64,000 nucleotides of DNA from Citrobacter sp. FP75 (GCF_018342065.1 NZ_JAFDOE010000009.1:62250-126249), one strand, 5' to 3'; counted from the stretch's first letter, positions 1 to 8,992 are shown. Numbers and translations: made by a program. Notes: generated from the letters alone by a model not told the origin.

Positions 1-82
1 ATAGAGAGCGCCAGTATAGAGACCCACCTCCCTGGACTGAAATGAATTAAACTCATTGCAGGCATAGTCTTAAGGAATAATC

Positions 83-973
83 ATGGATATCAGAACGCTG
101 CGATATTTTGTTGAGGTGGTTCGCCAGCAGAGTTTTACCCGCGCGGCGGAGAAGCTTTTTGTCACCCAGCCCACTATCAGCAAAATGTTGAAGAACCTTG
201 AAGACGAGCTGAACTGTACGCTGTTAATTCGTGACGGACGGCGATTGTTGTTGACCGACACCGGGCGAATCGTCTTCGAACGCGGCCTGGCGATCCTCGC
301 CGAATTCCGCCAGCTTGAAGCGGAACTCAGCGATATTAACCATCTCAATAAAGGGATCCTGCGGCTCGGTATTCCCCCGATGGTCGGCATGTTAATGGCC
401 GGGCCCATCAGCCTGTTTCGCCAGCGTTATCCCGGCGTTGAGCTGAAAATAGCAGAATTTGGCGGCTTAACCGTTCAGCAAGCGGTGATGAACGGCGATC
501 TGGATGTGGCAATGACGGCGCTGCCGGTTGAAGAAGAGAGCGGGTTGGCAACGTTACCGCTTTTCAGTCATCCGCTCTGCGTGCTGGTCCCGCGCTCCGG
601 TCAGTGGACAACGTGTGAATCCATTTCCCCCGAAGCGCTGGCGGAGCACCCGCTGCTTATATACAACGAAGATTTTGCCCTGAGCCGTCAGCTACTGGAG
701 TTGTTTAGCCAGCACAACGTCAAGCCGCGCATTGCAGTCCGCAGCGGGCAGTGGGATTTCCTGGCTGCGATGGTGCAGGCCGGGGTCGGGATCGCCATTT
801 TACCGGAACCGATTTGCCAAAGGCTGGATAAGCAAACCCTGCGCTGGATCCCGCTGGAGAGTCATTTACGCTGGCAGTTGGGTATGATCTGGCGCGAAGG
901 TGTTTATCTTTCTCACAGCGCCCATGCGTGGCTGAAATGCTGCGAAGGTTTTTGGTTAACGCAGGAGTCGTAA
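83..973 (+). CDS. LysR-family transcriptional regulator
   Basis: A 296-residue LysR-type regulator. The N-terminal winged helix-turn-helix is visible at about residues 1-60 (start MDIRTLRYFVEVV, then SFTRAAEKLFVTQPTISK as the recognition helix region). The rest is a type 2 periplasmic-binding-like effector domain (RLGIPPMVG near residue 95, GVGIAILPEP near 235). The start has a good ribosome site, TAAGGAATAATC before the ATG. It resembles CidR/YwfK-type regulators, but that is only a family-level impression. It is convergent with yjcE. A gene divergent from it, the usual target arrangement for LysR proteins, would lie outside the window. Effector and targets are unknown. Confidence 0.85.
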   Translation: MDIRTLRYFVEVVRQQSFTRAAEKLFVTQPTISKMLKNLEDELNCTLLIRDGRRLLLTDTGRIVFERGLAILAEFRQLEAELSDINHLNKGILRLGIPPMVGMLMAGPISLFRQRYPGVELKIAEFGGLTVQQAVMNGDLDVAMTALPVEEESGLATLPLFSHPLCVLVPRSGQWTTCESISPEALAEHPLLIYNEDFALSRQLLELFSQHNVKPRIAVRSGQWDFLAAMVQAGVGIAILPEPICQRLDKQTLRWIPLESHLRWQLGMIWREGVYLSHSAHAWLKCCEGFWLTQES

Positions 974-1006
974 GTGCCGGATGCGGGGTAACCGCCATCC
1001 GGCACA
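974..1006. repeat. REP-like palindrome after the LysR gene
   Basis: The stem GTGCCGGATGCGG...CCGCCATCCGGCAC begins right after the LysR stop codon and lies between two convergent genes. It has the GCCGGATG core of enterobacterial REP units and may also protect or terminate both 3' ends. Confidence 0.7.
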
Positions 1007-1011
1007 ACCGT

Positions 1012-2658
1012 TTATTGGTTCTCGATCAATAACGCTTCCAGCAAATCCAGATCGTGCAGCAGTTTCTGCAGCGTTTCATTGCTGATTTCGCGCGTGGCGC
1101 GCAGGTGATAAAGCTCCGCACGTTCTGAGCGCAGCGCGGCCAGACGAAAACGTCGTTCGAGGTTTTCTTCCTGCATGGAGCTTTCTACATCGTTTCGCCC
1201 ATCGGCACGACGACGCAGATTACCAATCACGCGCGAACTCACCTCGGTTAGAAGCTGATTATCAATATTCTCTTCGCTGTCCGCAGCCAGACGTTCTTCC
1301 ATTTTCTGGATGGCGACAATCGCCACTTCCGCCGTTGCGGCGCGGGCAATGCGAATCTCTTTTTGCTGCTGCGAGTGATCCGCCACTTCCAGATGCTGCA
1401 GCAGAATCGGCAGCATCACCACGCCAACAAACAGCGAGAACAGAATCACACCGGCGGCGAGGAAGATCAGCTCATAACGTGCCGGGAAGCCGCTGCCGTC
1501 CGGCAACAATAGCGGAATGGAGAGCACACCAGCCAGCGTGATGGCCCCGCGCACGCCAGCAAAGGATGCGATCAGGATTTCACGCGTGGTCCAGGAGCCA
1601 AACTCCATTGGTTTTTTCTTCAGAAAACGCATGCTGAAGTTTTTCATGGTCCACAGCCAGCCAAAACGCACCAGCATCAGCGCCACGTAAATCAATACGA
1701 TATCGGTAAACAGCATCCAGATTTCGACATTCGGATCGGCTTCTGCCGCCGCCAGCGAAGACTCCAGAATCCCCGGTAACTGTAGCCCTAACAGCAGGAA
1801 GACCATGCCGTTAAACACAAACTCGAGCATGGCCCAGGTGCTGTTCGCACGTAAACGCATCGCCAGCGGTGCGCGACGCATCACGCCGGAACGGGTGATT
1901 GTCATCCCGGCAGCCACCGCCGCGAGGATCCCGGAAACACCAATGTGTTCCGCAATCAGATATGAGGCAAACGGCAGCAGGAACAGCAGGACGATTTGCG
2001 TCGCAGGCTCGTCACCACCCCAGCGGCTGAGAAAACGCAGGGAGCGACCGTACAGCCAGCTGACCACAAAACCCGCCAGGATCCCGCCAATCGCCACCTT
2101 AAAGAATTCAACCGTCGCGCCGCCGACGGTAAACACCATCGTCCCCATCGCCACGGCGACAGCAAACTTGAGTGAAACCAGGCCAGAGGCGTCGTTCATT
2201 AACGCTTCGCCCTGCAGGATGCCCATGATTTTCTTCGGTATGCGTCCTTCACCAACGATGCCGGAAAGCGCAACGGCATCGGTGGGTGACAGCACGGCTG
2301 CCAGCGCAAAAGCTGGGATCAGTGGAATCCCCGGCACCAGCCAGTAAATCATAAAGCCAATTCCGACCACCGTGACCAGCACGAGCGCCAGCGCAAGGCC
2401 GAAAATCTCTCGCCCGTGCTCAAGAAACTCACGCGTTGGCGTCTTCCAGCCATCGGCAAACAGCAGCGGCGGGATGAACAGAACCAGAAAAAGTTCGGGG
2501 TCGAATTCCACATGCAAACCAAACGTCGGCCACGCCAGCAAGGCGCCGATGGCGATCTGCATAAGGGGTAAAGGGAGTTGGAAGGGCAATACGCGAGTAA
2601 ATACCCCCGACAGCGAGACCACAAGGGTCATGATGAGTATGGTAAAAAAGATTTCCAT
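1012..2658 (-). CDS. yjcE: Na+/H+ antiporter YjcE (CPA1 family)
   Basis: A 548-residue inner-membrane cation/proton antiporter of the CPA1/NhaP type. The N-terminal about 420 residues are strongly hydrophobic with around twelve membrane segments. The conserved transport core is visible: FIPPLLFADGW, ALAAVLSPTDAVA, GEALMNDASGLV and GVRGAITLAG. The last 130 residues are charged and helical, a cytoplasmic regulatory tail. I chose the ATG at 2658 because an AGGGAAC ribosome site precedes it and the product then begins MEIFFTILIM as in E. coli; an upstream in-frame ATG at 2787 would add 43 uncharacteristic residues. The ion specificity is inferred from the family. Confidence 0.93.
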   Translation of the reverse strand: MEIFFTILIMTLVVSLSGVFTRVLPFQLPLPLMQIAIGALLAWPTFGLHVEFDPELFLVLFIPPLLFADGWKTPTREFLEHGREIFGLALALVLVTVVGIGFMIYWLVPGIPLIPAFALAAVLSPTDAVALSGIVGEGRIPKKIMGILQGEALMNDASGLVSLKFAVAVAMGTMVFTVGGATVEFFKVAIGGILAGFVVSWLYGRSLRFLSRWGGDEPATQIVLLFLLPFASYLIAEHIGVSGILAAVAAGMTITRSGVMRRAPLAMRLRANSTWAMLEFVFNGMVFLLLGLQLPGILESSLAAAEADPNVEIWMLFTDIVLIYVALMLVRFGWLWTMKNFSMRFLKKKPMEFGSWTTREILIASFAGVRGAITLAGVLSIPLLLPDGSGFPARYELIFLAAGVILFSLFVGVVMLPILLQHLEVADHSQQQKEIRIARAATAEVAIVAIQKMEERLAADSEENIDNQLLTEVSSRVIGNLRRRADGRNDVESSMQEENLERRFRLAALRSERAELYHLRATREISNETLQKLLHDLDLLEALLIENQ

Positions 2659-2765
2659 GCGTTCCCTGTTTGCGATGTTTCTTATGATATGTGACGAGAG
2701 GCGTCGTGCCTCAATTCTATCTTCTTCAGAGTAACGCAAAAGACAACGGGATGTGTTCTGAAAAT

Positions 2766-2795
2766 AAAAACGGGCGGCAAAAGCCACCCGTTTTT
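2766..2795 (-). terminator. Rho-independent terminator of ghxP
   Basis: Read on the minus strand, the stem ACGGGTGGC/GCCGCCCGT with loop TTTT is followed by a T run. It lies just past the ghxP stop codon, and the flanking A and T runs make it potentially bidirectional. Confidence 0.85.
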
Positions 2796-2816
2796 AGGAT
2801 CGTCATCAAATCAGAA

Positions 2817-4166
2817 TCAGATTGCCCAGCCGCCTGCATAGAAGGCTACCAGCGCGATGGAAATGACCACGGTACCGATATTCAGTTTGCGCCATTCACC
2901 GGAAACAATGCGTCCAATCACCAGCGTGGCAAAGCCGATCATAATGCCGGTCACGATGTTACAGGTCAGCACGATGAACACGGCGGTCACCAGACCCGCC
3001 ATCGCATCCACAAAGTCTGCAAAGTCGATTTTCGCCACATTGCTCAGCATCAGCAGACCGACATACATCAGCGCCGGTGCAGTTGCGTAGGCAGGAACCA
3101 GATAAGAGAGTGGAGAGAGGAACAGGATCAGCAGGAACAGAACGCCGACGGTGATCGCCGTCAGACCGGTTTTACCGCCCGCTGCCGTACCCGCCGCGGA
3201 CTCAATGTAAACCGCTGCAGGGGCCGCGCCCACCAGACCAGAGAACACGCTGCTCAGGGAGTCGGTGGTCAGCGCTTTGCCGCCATCAATAATCTGTCCG
3301 TCTTTATCCAGCAGGTTCGCCTGTCCAGCCACAGCACGTATCGTTCCGGTCGCATCGAAGACGGCGGTCATGACCAGCGCCAGCACGCTCGGCAGAACGA
3401 CAGGATTCAGTGCGCCCATAATATCCAGGCTGCCAATCAGGGAATTACCTTCCGCATCGCTCAGAGAAGGCATGGCAAAAATACCGGAAAAATGTACGGT
3501 AGGGTCGAAAATCAGGCCAACAACGGAAATACCGATAATGGTCAGCAGGATACCGCCCGGAACTTTCAGTTTTTCGAGGCCGATAATGACCGCCAGGCCA
3601 ATCAGCGACATAATCACCGGGAAGGTATCGAAATCACCCAGGGCAACCGGCAGGCCGTCCAGCGGGTTCTTAATCACCAGGCCAACGCCGTTTGCCGCAA
3701 TCAGCAGCAGGAACAGACCGATACCAATCCCCGTGCCGTGCGCAACACCCTGCGGCAGGTTGCGCAGGATCCAGCTACGGATACCGGTCGCGGAAATAAT
3801 GGTAAACAGGACGCCCATCAGGAACACCGCGCCCAACGCAACAGGCACGCTAATATGCTGCCCCAGCACCAGACTAAATGCGGTAAACGCCGTCAGAGAG
3901 ATAGCGCAACCAATCGCCAGCGGCAGGTTGGCCCACAGGCCCATCACAATAGAACCCACACCGGCTACCAGGCAGGTCGCCACGAATACGGCCGCAGGCG
4001 GGAATCCGGCTTTACCCAGCATCCCTGGGACCACGATAACGGAGTAAACCATTGCCAGGAACGTCGTTAATCCGGCAACGACTTCCTGACGGACGGTACT
4101 GCCACGGAGCGAAATTTTAAACCAGGCGTCGAGTGAACCGCCGGTACGCGCTGAAGGCGTAGACAT
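2817..4166 (-). CDS. ghxP: Guanine/hypoxanthine permease GhxP
   Basis: A 449-residue proton-driven purine permease of the AzgA/NCS2 group (YjcD in older naming) that imports guanine and hypoxanthine across the inner membrane. Many hydrophobic segments are visible, with family motifs such as [12 protein letters not shown] near the N terminus, [12 protein letters not shown] and [14 protein letters not shown] in the second half. I chose the ATG at 4166: the AGGGG ribosome site lies 8-9 bases upstream of it but directly against the other in-frame ATG at 4175, and the length then equals the E. coli protein. Several PurR-like boxes lie upstream, consistent with repression when purines are abundant. 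Confidence 0.95.
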   Translation of the reverse strand: MSTPSARTGGSLDAWFKISLRGSTVRQEVVAGLTTFLAMVYSVIVVPGMLGKAGFPPAAVFVATCLVAGVGSIVMGLWANLPLAIGCAISLTAFTAFSLVLGQHISVPVALGAVFLMGVLFTIISATGIRSWILRNLPQGVAHGTGIGIGLFLLLIAANGVGLVIKNPLDGLPVALGDFDTFPVIMSLIGLAVIIGLEKLKVPGGILLTIIGISVVGLIFDPTVHFSGIFAMPSLSDAEGNSLIGSLDIMGALNPVVLPSVLALVMTAVFDATGTIRAVAGQANLLDKDGQIIDGGKALTTDSLSSVFSGLVGAAPAAVYIESAAGTAAGGKTGLTAITVGVLFLLILFLSPLSYLVPAYATAPALMYVGLLMLSNVAKIDFADFVDAMAGLVTAVFIVLTCNIVTGIMIGFATLVIGRIVSGEWRKLNIGTVVISIALVAFYAGGWAI

Positions 4167-4225
4167 AGAAAACATCCCCTGAGAGTTTATTTTTCGTCAA
4201 TATGCGTGATGGACAATCCACTGCC

Positions 4226-4437
4226 TGCTAAACGTTTTCTCCATGTGCCAGGTTTGCGTCAAAAGGGGTGTCGCAAAAAAGCAAACGTTTAGCTTCGCGC
4301 ATAAAAAACGGGTGGTAAAAAAAAGCAAACGATTATCCTGCGATCATACGGCGGTTTTCAACAGAACTTTGCCGCTTTTTATGCTTTTCTTCTTATAGCG
4401 CACAAGAAATAAGCGACCGATGCGCAAACGTTATCGT
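4226..4437. promoter_or_regulatory. Cluster of four PurR-like boxes upstream of ghxP
   Basis: Four matches to the PurR consensus ACGCAAACGTTTTCGT lie upstream of ghxP: around 4226-4241 (GCTAAACGTTTTCT), 4279-4294 (GCAAACGTTTAGC), 4323-4338 (GCAAACGATTATC) and 4421-4437 (GCGCAAACGTTATCGT). The first and last are strongest. Purine repressor control of this permease fits its role; binding is inferred from sequence only. Confidence 0.65.
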
Positions 4438-4599
4438 TAATGCGCAATCTGGCAACAAATTTCTCTTTGTTATTGCAACATCCGCGATTATTTCACCCAC
4501 AAAGTCGCGCAGAAAAATAGGTGAAGATGCTGGGAAAATTTCGGCTAAAAAATCATCAATTGACTGGCAATTGTCCTGGGGTGACTTACAATTACTTTA

Positions 4600-4740
4600 T
4601 CAACACAGACCGGAACCTCCACTAAGTGCTCGATGAGGGGTGTTGATGTCGGGGGAAACCCTCCCGTGAGCCAGCGGGATAGAGTGAAAGACAAAGACCG
4701 GAACCAAACTAAAGCGCCCTCCTGTGGCGCTTTAGTTTTA
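4600..4740 (+). ncRNA. sraL: Small RNA SraL (RyjA)
   Basis: The position (between ghxP and soxR, opposite to soxR) and sequence match what I recall of SraL, a roughly 140-nt sigma-S-dependent Hfq-binding RNA that in Salmonella represses tig and acts on rho mRNA. It ends in a strong terminator, AAAGCGCC-loop-GGCGCTTT followed by TTTTA, whose right end overlaps the soxR stop codon. The 5' end is placed by the known length and is approximate. No long reading frame explains this stretch. Confidence 0.8.
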
Positions 4741-4742
4741 AT
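4712..4742. terminator. Bidirectional terminator of sraL and soxR
   Basis: The inverted repeat AAACTAAAGCGCC/GGCGCTTTAGTTT with short loop is flanked by A and T runs on both sides, so it can end SraL on the plus strand and soxR on the minus strand. The soxR stop codon lies within its right arm. Confidence 0.85.
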
Positions 4743-5196
4743 CATCTTCCAGCAATCGTGCGCCCGTCCCCTGCTCGCCAAGCTGATCGCCCGGGTTACG
4801 CAACGGGCAATCACTGCGCGACAAACAACCGCAGCCGATACAGCCATCCAGCTCATCGCGTAACGCCACCAGAGTGTGAATGCGTCGATCAAGCTCTTCA
4901 CGCCACTGCGAAGAAAGCTGCCTCCACTCTTTCGCACTGAGCGAGTGGCCTTCAGGTAACACACCCAACGCATCACCAATTGTCGCCAGCGGAATACCAA
5001 TCCGTTGAGCAATCTTAATAATGGCCACATAACGCAGCACATCACGTTTATAACGACGCTGATTACCGCCGTTGCGCATGCTGCTGATTAGCCCTTTGCT
5101 TTCATAGAAATGCAGGGTCGATACCGCCACGCCGCTACGCTTTGCGACTTCACCGGGGGTGAGCAGCGCTTTAATACGGGGTAATTTATTTTCCAT
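4738..5196 (-). CDS. soxR: Redox-sensing transcriptional activator SoxR
   Basis: A 152-residue MerR-family regulator. The N-terminal winged helix-turn-helix is visible ([21 protein letters not shown], residues about 12-32), then a dimerisation helix and the four-cysteine [2Fe-2S] cluster motif [12 protein letters not shown] at about residues 119-130. Oxidation of the cluster by redox-cycling compounds or superoxide lets SoxR untwist the soxS promoter. It is divergent from soxS, with the 18-bp SoxR palindrome between them. The stop codon overlaps the terminator shared with sraL. Confidence 0.98.
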   Translation of the reverse strand: MENKLPRIKALLTPGEVAKRSGVAVSTLHFYESKGLISSMRNGGNQRRYKRDVLRYVAIIKIAQRIGIPLATIGDALGVLPEGHSLSAKEWRQLSSQWREELDRRIHTLVALRDELDGCIGCGCLSRSDCPLRNPGDQLGEQGTGARLLEDD

Positions 5197-5203
5197 AAAT
5201 TGC

Positions 5204-5234
5204 TTTACCTCAAGTTAACTTGAGGAATTATACT
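5204..5234 (+). promoter_or_regulatory. soxS promoter with SoxR operator
   Basis: The perfect 18-bp palindrome CCTCAAGTTAACTTGAGG (5208-5225) lies between a -35 TTTACC (5204-5209) and a -10 TATACT (5229-5234). The 19-bp spacer is the overlong spacing typical of MerR/SoxR-activated promoters. Confidence 0.95.
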
Positions 5235-5282
5235 CGCCCACAGACAAAACGACGAATCGAATACTGAGAAAGAGGCTGCCAT

Positions 5283-5606
5283 ATGTCCCATCAGCAGATT
5301 ATTCAGACACTTATTGAATGGATTGATGAACATATCGACCAACCGCTGAATATTGAAGCGGTCGCGAAAAAATCAGGTTATTCAAAATGGTATTTACAGA
5401 GAATGTTCCGTACAGTGACGCGCCAGACCTTGGGTGACTATATCCGTCAACGTCGACTGCTGCTGGCCGCCGTTGAGTTACGCAATACCGAGCGGCCTAT
5501 TTTTGATATTGCGATGGATCTCGGCTATGTATCGCAACAAACATTCTCGCGCGTGTTCCGCCGCGAGTTTGATCGCACACCCAGCGACTATCGCCACCGG
5601 CTGTAG
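5283..5606 (+). CDS. soxS: Superoxide-response activator SoxS
   Basis: A 107-residue AraC/XylS-family activator consisting only of the DNA-binding domain with two helix-turn-helices (around INIEAVAKKSGYSKWYLQRMF and IFDIAMDLGYVSQQTFSRVFRREF). It switches on sodA, zwf, fumC, micF and other members of the superoxide and drug-resistance regulon. Length equals the E. coli protein. It is expressed from the SoxR-controlled promoter just upstream. It ends two bases before the stop codon of the convergent gene pdeC. Confidence 0.98.
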   Translation: MSHQQIIQTLIEWIDEHIDQPLNIEAVAKKSGYSKWYLQRMFRTVTRQTLGDYIRQRRLLLAAVELRNTERPIFDIAMDLGYVSQQTFSRVFRREFDRTPSDYRHRL

Positions 5607-5608
5607 GA

Positions 5609-7195
5609 TTATTGCCCGCTCTGCGTCAGTATGGCGGGCGACCGCTGGATCCAGTGCATGAACTCCTGCGGCGGCAATGCCTTCGCAAAATACCACCCCT
5701 GACAGTACTGTACGCCACGCTCAAGCAGCCAGCTGATTTGCTCAGCCGTTTCTACCCCTTCTGCAATCGTCTTCAGCTGTAAACTTTGCGCCATTTCGAT
5801 GATATGTTCAGCAATCATGTGGCTGGTGCTGTTGGTGGCCAGCGTGCTGATAAACGATTTATCTATCTTCAGAATATCCACGTTCAACGAAGACAAATTG
5901 TGCAGATTGGAATATCCGGTACCAAAATCATCAAACGCGACTTCATAACCCGCCTGACGAAATTCCTGAATAACTGGGGTCATTTTCTGCAAATCAATAA
6001 ACCCGCGTTCGGTTACCTCAACCTTAATTTGCTGTGAACGGACGGAGTAATCACGTGATTTCTCAGCAATCAGCGCAATCAGTCGGGACGAATGAAAATC
6101 AGAGGCAGAGAGATTCATTGAGATATAAAGCTGAGGGTGTGCCGACAGAAAATAGCCCAAATCGTTGAACACTTCTTCAACCACGTAATCCGTTACCTTC
6201 TCAATCATCCCTTCCTTCTCGGCCAGCGGAATAAATTCCGTCGGCCCCATGACCTCGCCTTTACAACCGGGCCAACGCAGCAGTGCCTCGGCCCCGACGC
6301 ATTTTCCATTTTTGATATCAATGATCGGCTGGTAATGCAGGCAAAGCTGGCGTTTTTTGATCGCGCGTTTTAGCAGGCGGCGAGGAGAATAGTATTGTTG
6401 GCGTGTGCGCCACCACATGAGCAGTATCAGGATGCTACTGATCACGCCAAAGGGGAGCGTCAACGTGGCTTCATGATAGAAATTCTGATTTACGCGATCG
6501 CCCGTGGTCGAGACAATAATCGCAATCGGCCGCTTTTCTGAATGAACGATGGTATAAAAGCGATCGTTTTGCTGGAACGTAGAGGCTTCGCCGCGTACCA
6601 GCGGCAATAACTGCGCTACATTTGCCCCTTCGCTGGCAGAGAAAAAGCTATCCGTTACCGTATCGTAAACGCCCCAAGCCAGACCTGGGTCATCAGACAT
6701 GACCTCACTGTAGGATAATGGGTTGATGACGACAACGTAGTTTCCTCTTTGCATATACGTCATTTTGTAGCCAGAAAAAAACGGCGTATCGCGATAGTAA
6801 TAAATGGAGATGTCCGGCGTACGCTTATAGTCAGCCGTGGGCATAATATATGAGGCTGACGGCGCCATCGATGTAGAGCACAAAAAATGATCAGCCTGCG
6901 CATAAATGAGCTCGCTGATATATAAACGCCCACGAATAATATTCAGCATGTTTTTCTGATGCGCCGGGGTACACATCTTCCCTTGATACAGCTGCGCCAT
7001 ATCGCGTGCTAAATCGGCTTGCTGGATCACCAGTTCCGTTTTATTTAGGACCAATTGAGCAAAAGTGCGGAGTTGATGGCGAGTTTCGGACATCGCCCTG
7101 ACGTGAGCAAACCATAATGCCAGCACCACGGGGAGCAATACCACCGTGAACGTTCCTAGGATTCTCAGCGTCTTACGTCGCGCACTGTGAGTCAT
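5609..7195 (-). CDS. pdeC: c-di-GMP phosphodiesterase PdeC (YjcC)
   Basis: A 528-residue inner-membrane phosphodiesterase that degrades cyclic di-GMP. The periplasmic CSS domain lies between two membrane helices (about residues 10-30 and 230-255) and carries the redox-active cysteines in KMCTPAHQK and FLCST. The cytoplasmic EAL domain follows with its catalytic signatures: EALLRWP, the EVTE glutamate, DDFGTGYSN, IDKSFI and AEGVET. I chose the ATG at 7195, with AGGG six bases upstream, giving the E. coli length; the ATG at 7228 adds 11 residues without a better ribosome site. The CSS motif reads CST here. Confidence 0.95.
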   Translation of the reverse strand: MTHSARRKTLRILGTFTVVLLPVVLALWFAHVRAMSETRHQLRTFAQLVLNKTELVIQQADLARDMAQLYQGKMCTPAHQKNMLNIIRGRLYISELIYAQADHFLCSTSMAPSASYIMPTADYKRTPDISIYYYRDTPFFSGYKMTYMQRGNYVVVINPLSYSEVMSDDPGLAWGVYDTVTDSFFSASEGANVAQLLPLVRGEASTFQQNDRFYTIVHSEKRPIAIIVSTTGDRVNQNFYHEATLTLPFGVISSILILLMWWRTRQQYYSPRRLLKRAIKKRQLCLHYQPIIDIKNGKCVGAEALLRWPGCKGEVMGPTEFIPLAEKEGMIEKVTDYVVEEVFNDLGYFLSAHPQLYISMNLSASDFHSSRLIALIAEKSRDYSVRSQQIKVEVTERGFIDLQKMTPVIQEFRQAGYEVAFDDFGTGYSNLHNLSSLNVDILKIDKSFISTLATNSTSHMIAEHIIEMAQSLQLKTIAEGVETAEQISWLLERGVQYCQGWYFAKALPPQEFMHWIQRSPAILTQSGQ

Positions 7196-7747
7196 GTCAG
7201 CCCTATTTCCCTGTATCGTATATGCCATTACCCATCAAGGCAGGATGCTATAAACGCCGGCTAGTTAAGTTGCATGAATCTATCAACATTAGCAACTGCC
7301 GTCTCTATGTAAAAGTCTGATAATAGCGGATGATGATATTCTTTTTCCGTAAGGCAAACTTAAAGTTAAGCTTATTTTAAAATAGCACACTGTAAAAATC
7401 GTAATGTTTTATCCGCGTGATACTGGTTGCGTATAAAAAACACATTAAAATTCTTAACGATTAATTTCGGTTAAAGGTAACAGGCAGTATAAATACATCT
7501 TTAATGGTTAATTACTTATTATCTATTCCCCCCACTTAATAACCATATACTAAATAGGGTTATATTCCTGCAAAAAACATTCTCCGTCACTGGTGAACAA
7601 ACAAACAGATGTGATATAGTTCACAAAAATCATGTAACAGAAACAGTGTTTCATTGATGTGCATGCCCGCCGATAGCCAGAGCGCCACACCTGTTGTGAA
7701 CAACCCCGCGCTGTCCTGGGCATCAAGACTTTCTGAGGACGTTTTTC
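7196..7747. other. AT-rich intergenic region between pdeC and yjcB
   Basis: About 550 bases without a credible gene. It is clearly more AT-rich than its surroundings, a composition often bound by H-NS. It must hold the divergent pdeC and yjcB promoters. The one clear site is a consensus CRP operator at 7610-7625. Confidence 0.7.
7610..7625 (+). promoter_or_regulatory. CRP site upstream of yjcB
   Basis: TGTGATATAGTTCACA matches the CRP consensus TGTGA-N6-TCACA in both half-sites. It lies about 120 bp upstream of the yjcB start codon, a plausible class I activation position if the promoter is near 7680. Confidence 0.7.
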
Positions 7748-8029
7748 ATGGCAACAATAACTACTGGCGTAGTTCTTCTGCGGTGGCAGCTGCTGAGTGC
7801 GGTGCTGATGTTTTTAGCCAGCACGCTCAATATCCGTTTTCGTAAATCAGATTATATTGGCCTGGCCGTCATTAGCAGCGGTTTGGGGCTGGTTTTTGCC
7901 TGCTGGTTTGCAACCGGATTGCTCGGCATCACCCTGATGGACGTATCCACTATCTGGAATAACATCCAATCCGTTATGGTAGAGGTCATGAGCCATACGC
8001 CGCCAGACTGGCCGATGGTACTGACCTGA
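7748..8029 (+). CDS. yjcB: Small inner-membrane protein YjcB
   Basis: A 93-residue protein that I recognise as YjcB, whose function is unknown. It has about three hydrophobic segments (VVLLRWQLLSAVLMFLAS, YIGLAVISSGLGLVFACWFA and GLLGITLMDVS) and a short polar C terminus. GAGGA lies ten bases before the ATG. It has its own strong terminator downstream and a consensus CRP site upstream, which suggests catabolite-responsive expression. Confidence 0.88.
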   Translation: MATITTGVVLLRWQLLSAVLMFLASTLNIRFRKSDYIGLAVISSGLGLVFACWFATGLLGITLMDVSTIWNNIQSVMVEVMSHTPPDWPMVLT

Positions 8030-8037
8030 TAAAAAGA

Positions 8038-8080
8038 AAGCGTCTGACTAAACCCAGGCTTCGGTCGGACGCTTATTTTA
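8038..8080 (+). terminator. Rho-independent terminator of yjcB
   Basis: The stem AAGCGTCTGAC/GTCGGACGCTT (one G-T pair) is followed by ATTTTA, nine bases past the yjcB stop codon. Confidence 0.85.
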
Positions 8081-8148
8081 GGTCAAATGGGCCCATTTAA
8101 GGCTCTGGACTACCACCCCATACGGAAACCCACGGTTTCTTCAAATAC

Positions 8149-8176
8149 AAAAAACCCCATCGAAACGGGGTTTTTT
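8149..8176. terminator. Bidirectional terminator downstream of ssb
   Basis: The stem AAAACCCC/GGGGTTTT with loop ATCGAAAC has A and T runs on both flanks. It is placed to stop ssb on the minus strand and residual yjcB transcription on the plus strand. Confidence 0.85.
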
Positions 8177-8207
8177 CATCACTGCGACATCAATCGTTTA
8201 GCAACGA

Positions 8208-8741
8208 TTAGAATGGGATATCGTCGTCAAAGTCCATCGGCGGTTCGTTAGACGGCGCTGCCGGAGCAGACTGCTGCGGACGAGACTGTGCGCCACCGCT
8301 AAACTGGTTGCCACCCTGCGGCTGCTGAGGCTGACCCCAACCACCCTGTTGACCGCCACCGGCATTACCACCCGCCGGTGCACCACCGCCCTGACGGCCA
8401 CCCAGCATTTGCATGGTGCCGCCAACGTTAACAACAACTTCAGTGGTGTACTTCTCAACACCAGACTGGTCGGTCCATTTACGGGTACGCAGCTGACCTT
8501 CAATGTAGACCTGAGAACCTTTACGCAGATATTCGCTGGCCACTTCCGCCAGTTTGCCAAACAGCACAACGCGGTGCCATTCAGTCTGCTCTTTCATCTC
8601 ACCGGTCGCTTTATCACGCCAGGATTCGGAAGTAGCCAGCGTAATGTTGGCAACTGCGCCACCATTCGGCATATAGCGTACTTCCGGGTCCTGGCCCAGA
8701 TTACCGACGAGAATCACCTTGTTTACGCCTCTGCTGGCCAT
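8208..8741 (-). CDS. ssb: Single-stranded DNA-binding protein SSB
   Basis: A 177-residue SSB. The N-terminal OB fold (about residues 1-112, with [18 protein letters not shown] and [16 protein letters not shown]) binds ssDNA as a tetramer. It is followed by a Gly/Gln/Pro-rich linker and the acidic tip MDFDDDIPF, which recruits RecQ, PriA, DNA polymerase III chi and others. It is divergent from uvrA, sharing a 250-bp control region that contains the LexA box. The linker accounts for the small length difference among enterobacteria. Confidence 0.98.
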   Translation of the reverse strand: MASRGVNKVILVGNLGQDPEVRYMPNGGAVANITLATSESWRDKATGEMKEQTEWHRVVLFGKLAEVASEYLRKGSQVYIEGQLRTRKWTDQSGVEKYTTEVVVNVGGTMQMLGGRQGGGAPAGGNAGGGQQGGWGQPQQPQGGNQFSGGAQSRPQQSAPAAPSNEPPMDFDDDIPF

Positions 8742-8891
8742 GATCGTGTCTCCTGAAAAACGTTTCTGAATAAGTGTAAGCGCGGGATTGTAGCATTTCC
8801 AATAGCGCTTTTACTACGTTGCGAGGCGGATTCCAGTAAACAACCTCAGCCAGACATTGTTGCACAGACACCTGCGTTTTGCATTCCAATA

Positions 8892-8907
8892 CTGTATATC
8901 CATTCAG
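8892..8907. promoter_or_regulatory. LexA box between ssb and uvrA
   Basis: CTGTATATCCATTCAG fits the SOS consensus CTGT-N8-ACAG except for TCAG in the right arm, and closely matches the known E. coli uvrA operator. It lies about 85 bp before uvrA and can control both divergent genes. Confidence 0.9.
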
Positions 8908-8992
8908 GTTGGGTTGTGTCATAATTAACCGTTTGTGATCGCCGGTAGCACCATGCAGCCAGGCAAAAAAGCGTTTAATCCGGGAAAGATGA

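Noticed and set aside
2691-4070. 459-codon plus-strand open frame opposite ghxP
   Set aside because: Gln, Arg and Asn-rich translation antisense to a conserved permease; it is a codon-bias shadow.
7654-7845. 63-codon frame before yjcB
   Set aside because: It overlaps the start of yjcB in another frame and has no ribosome site, while yjcB itself is recognisable.
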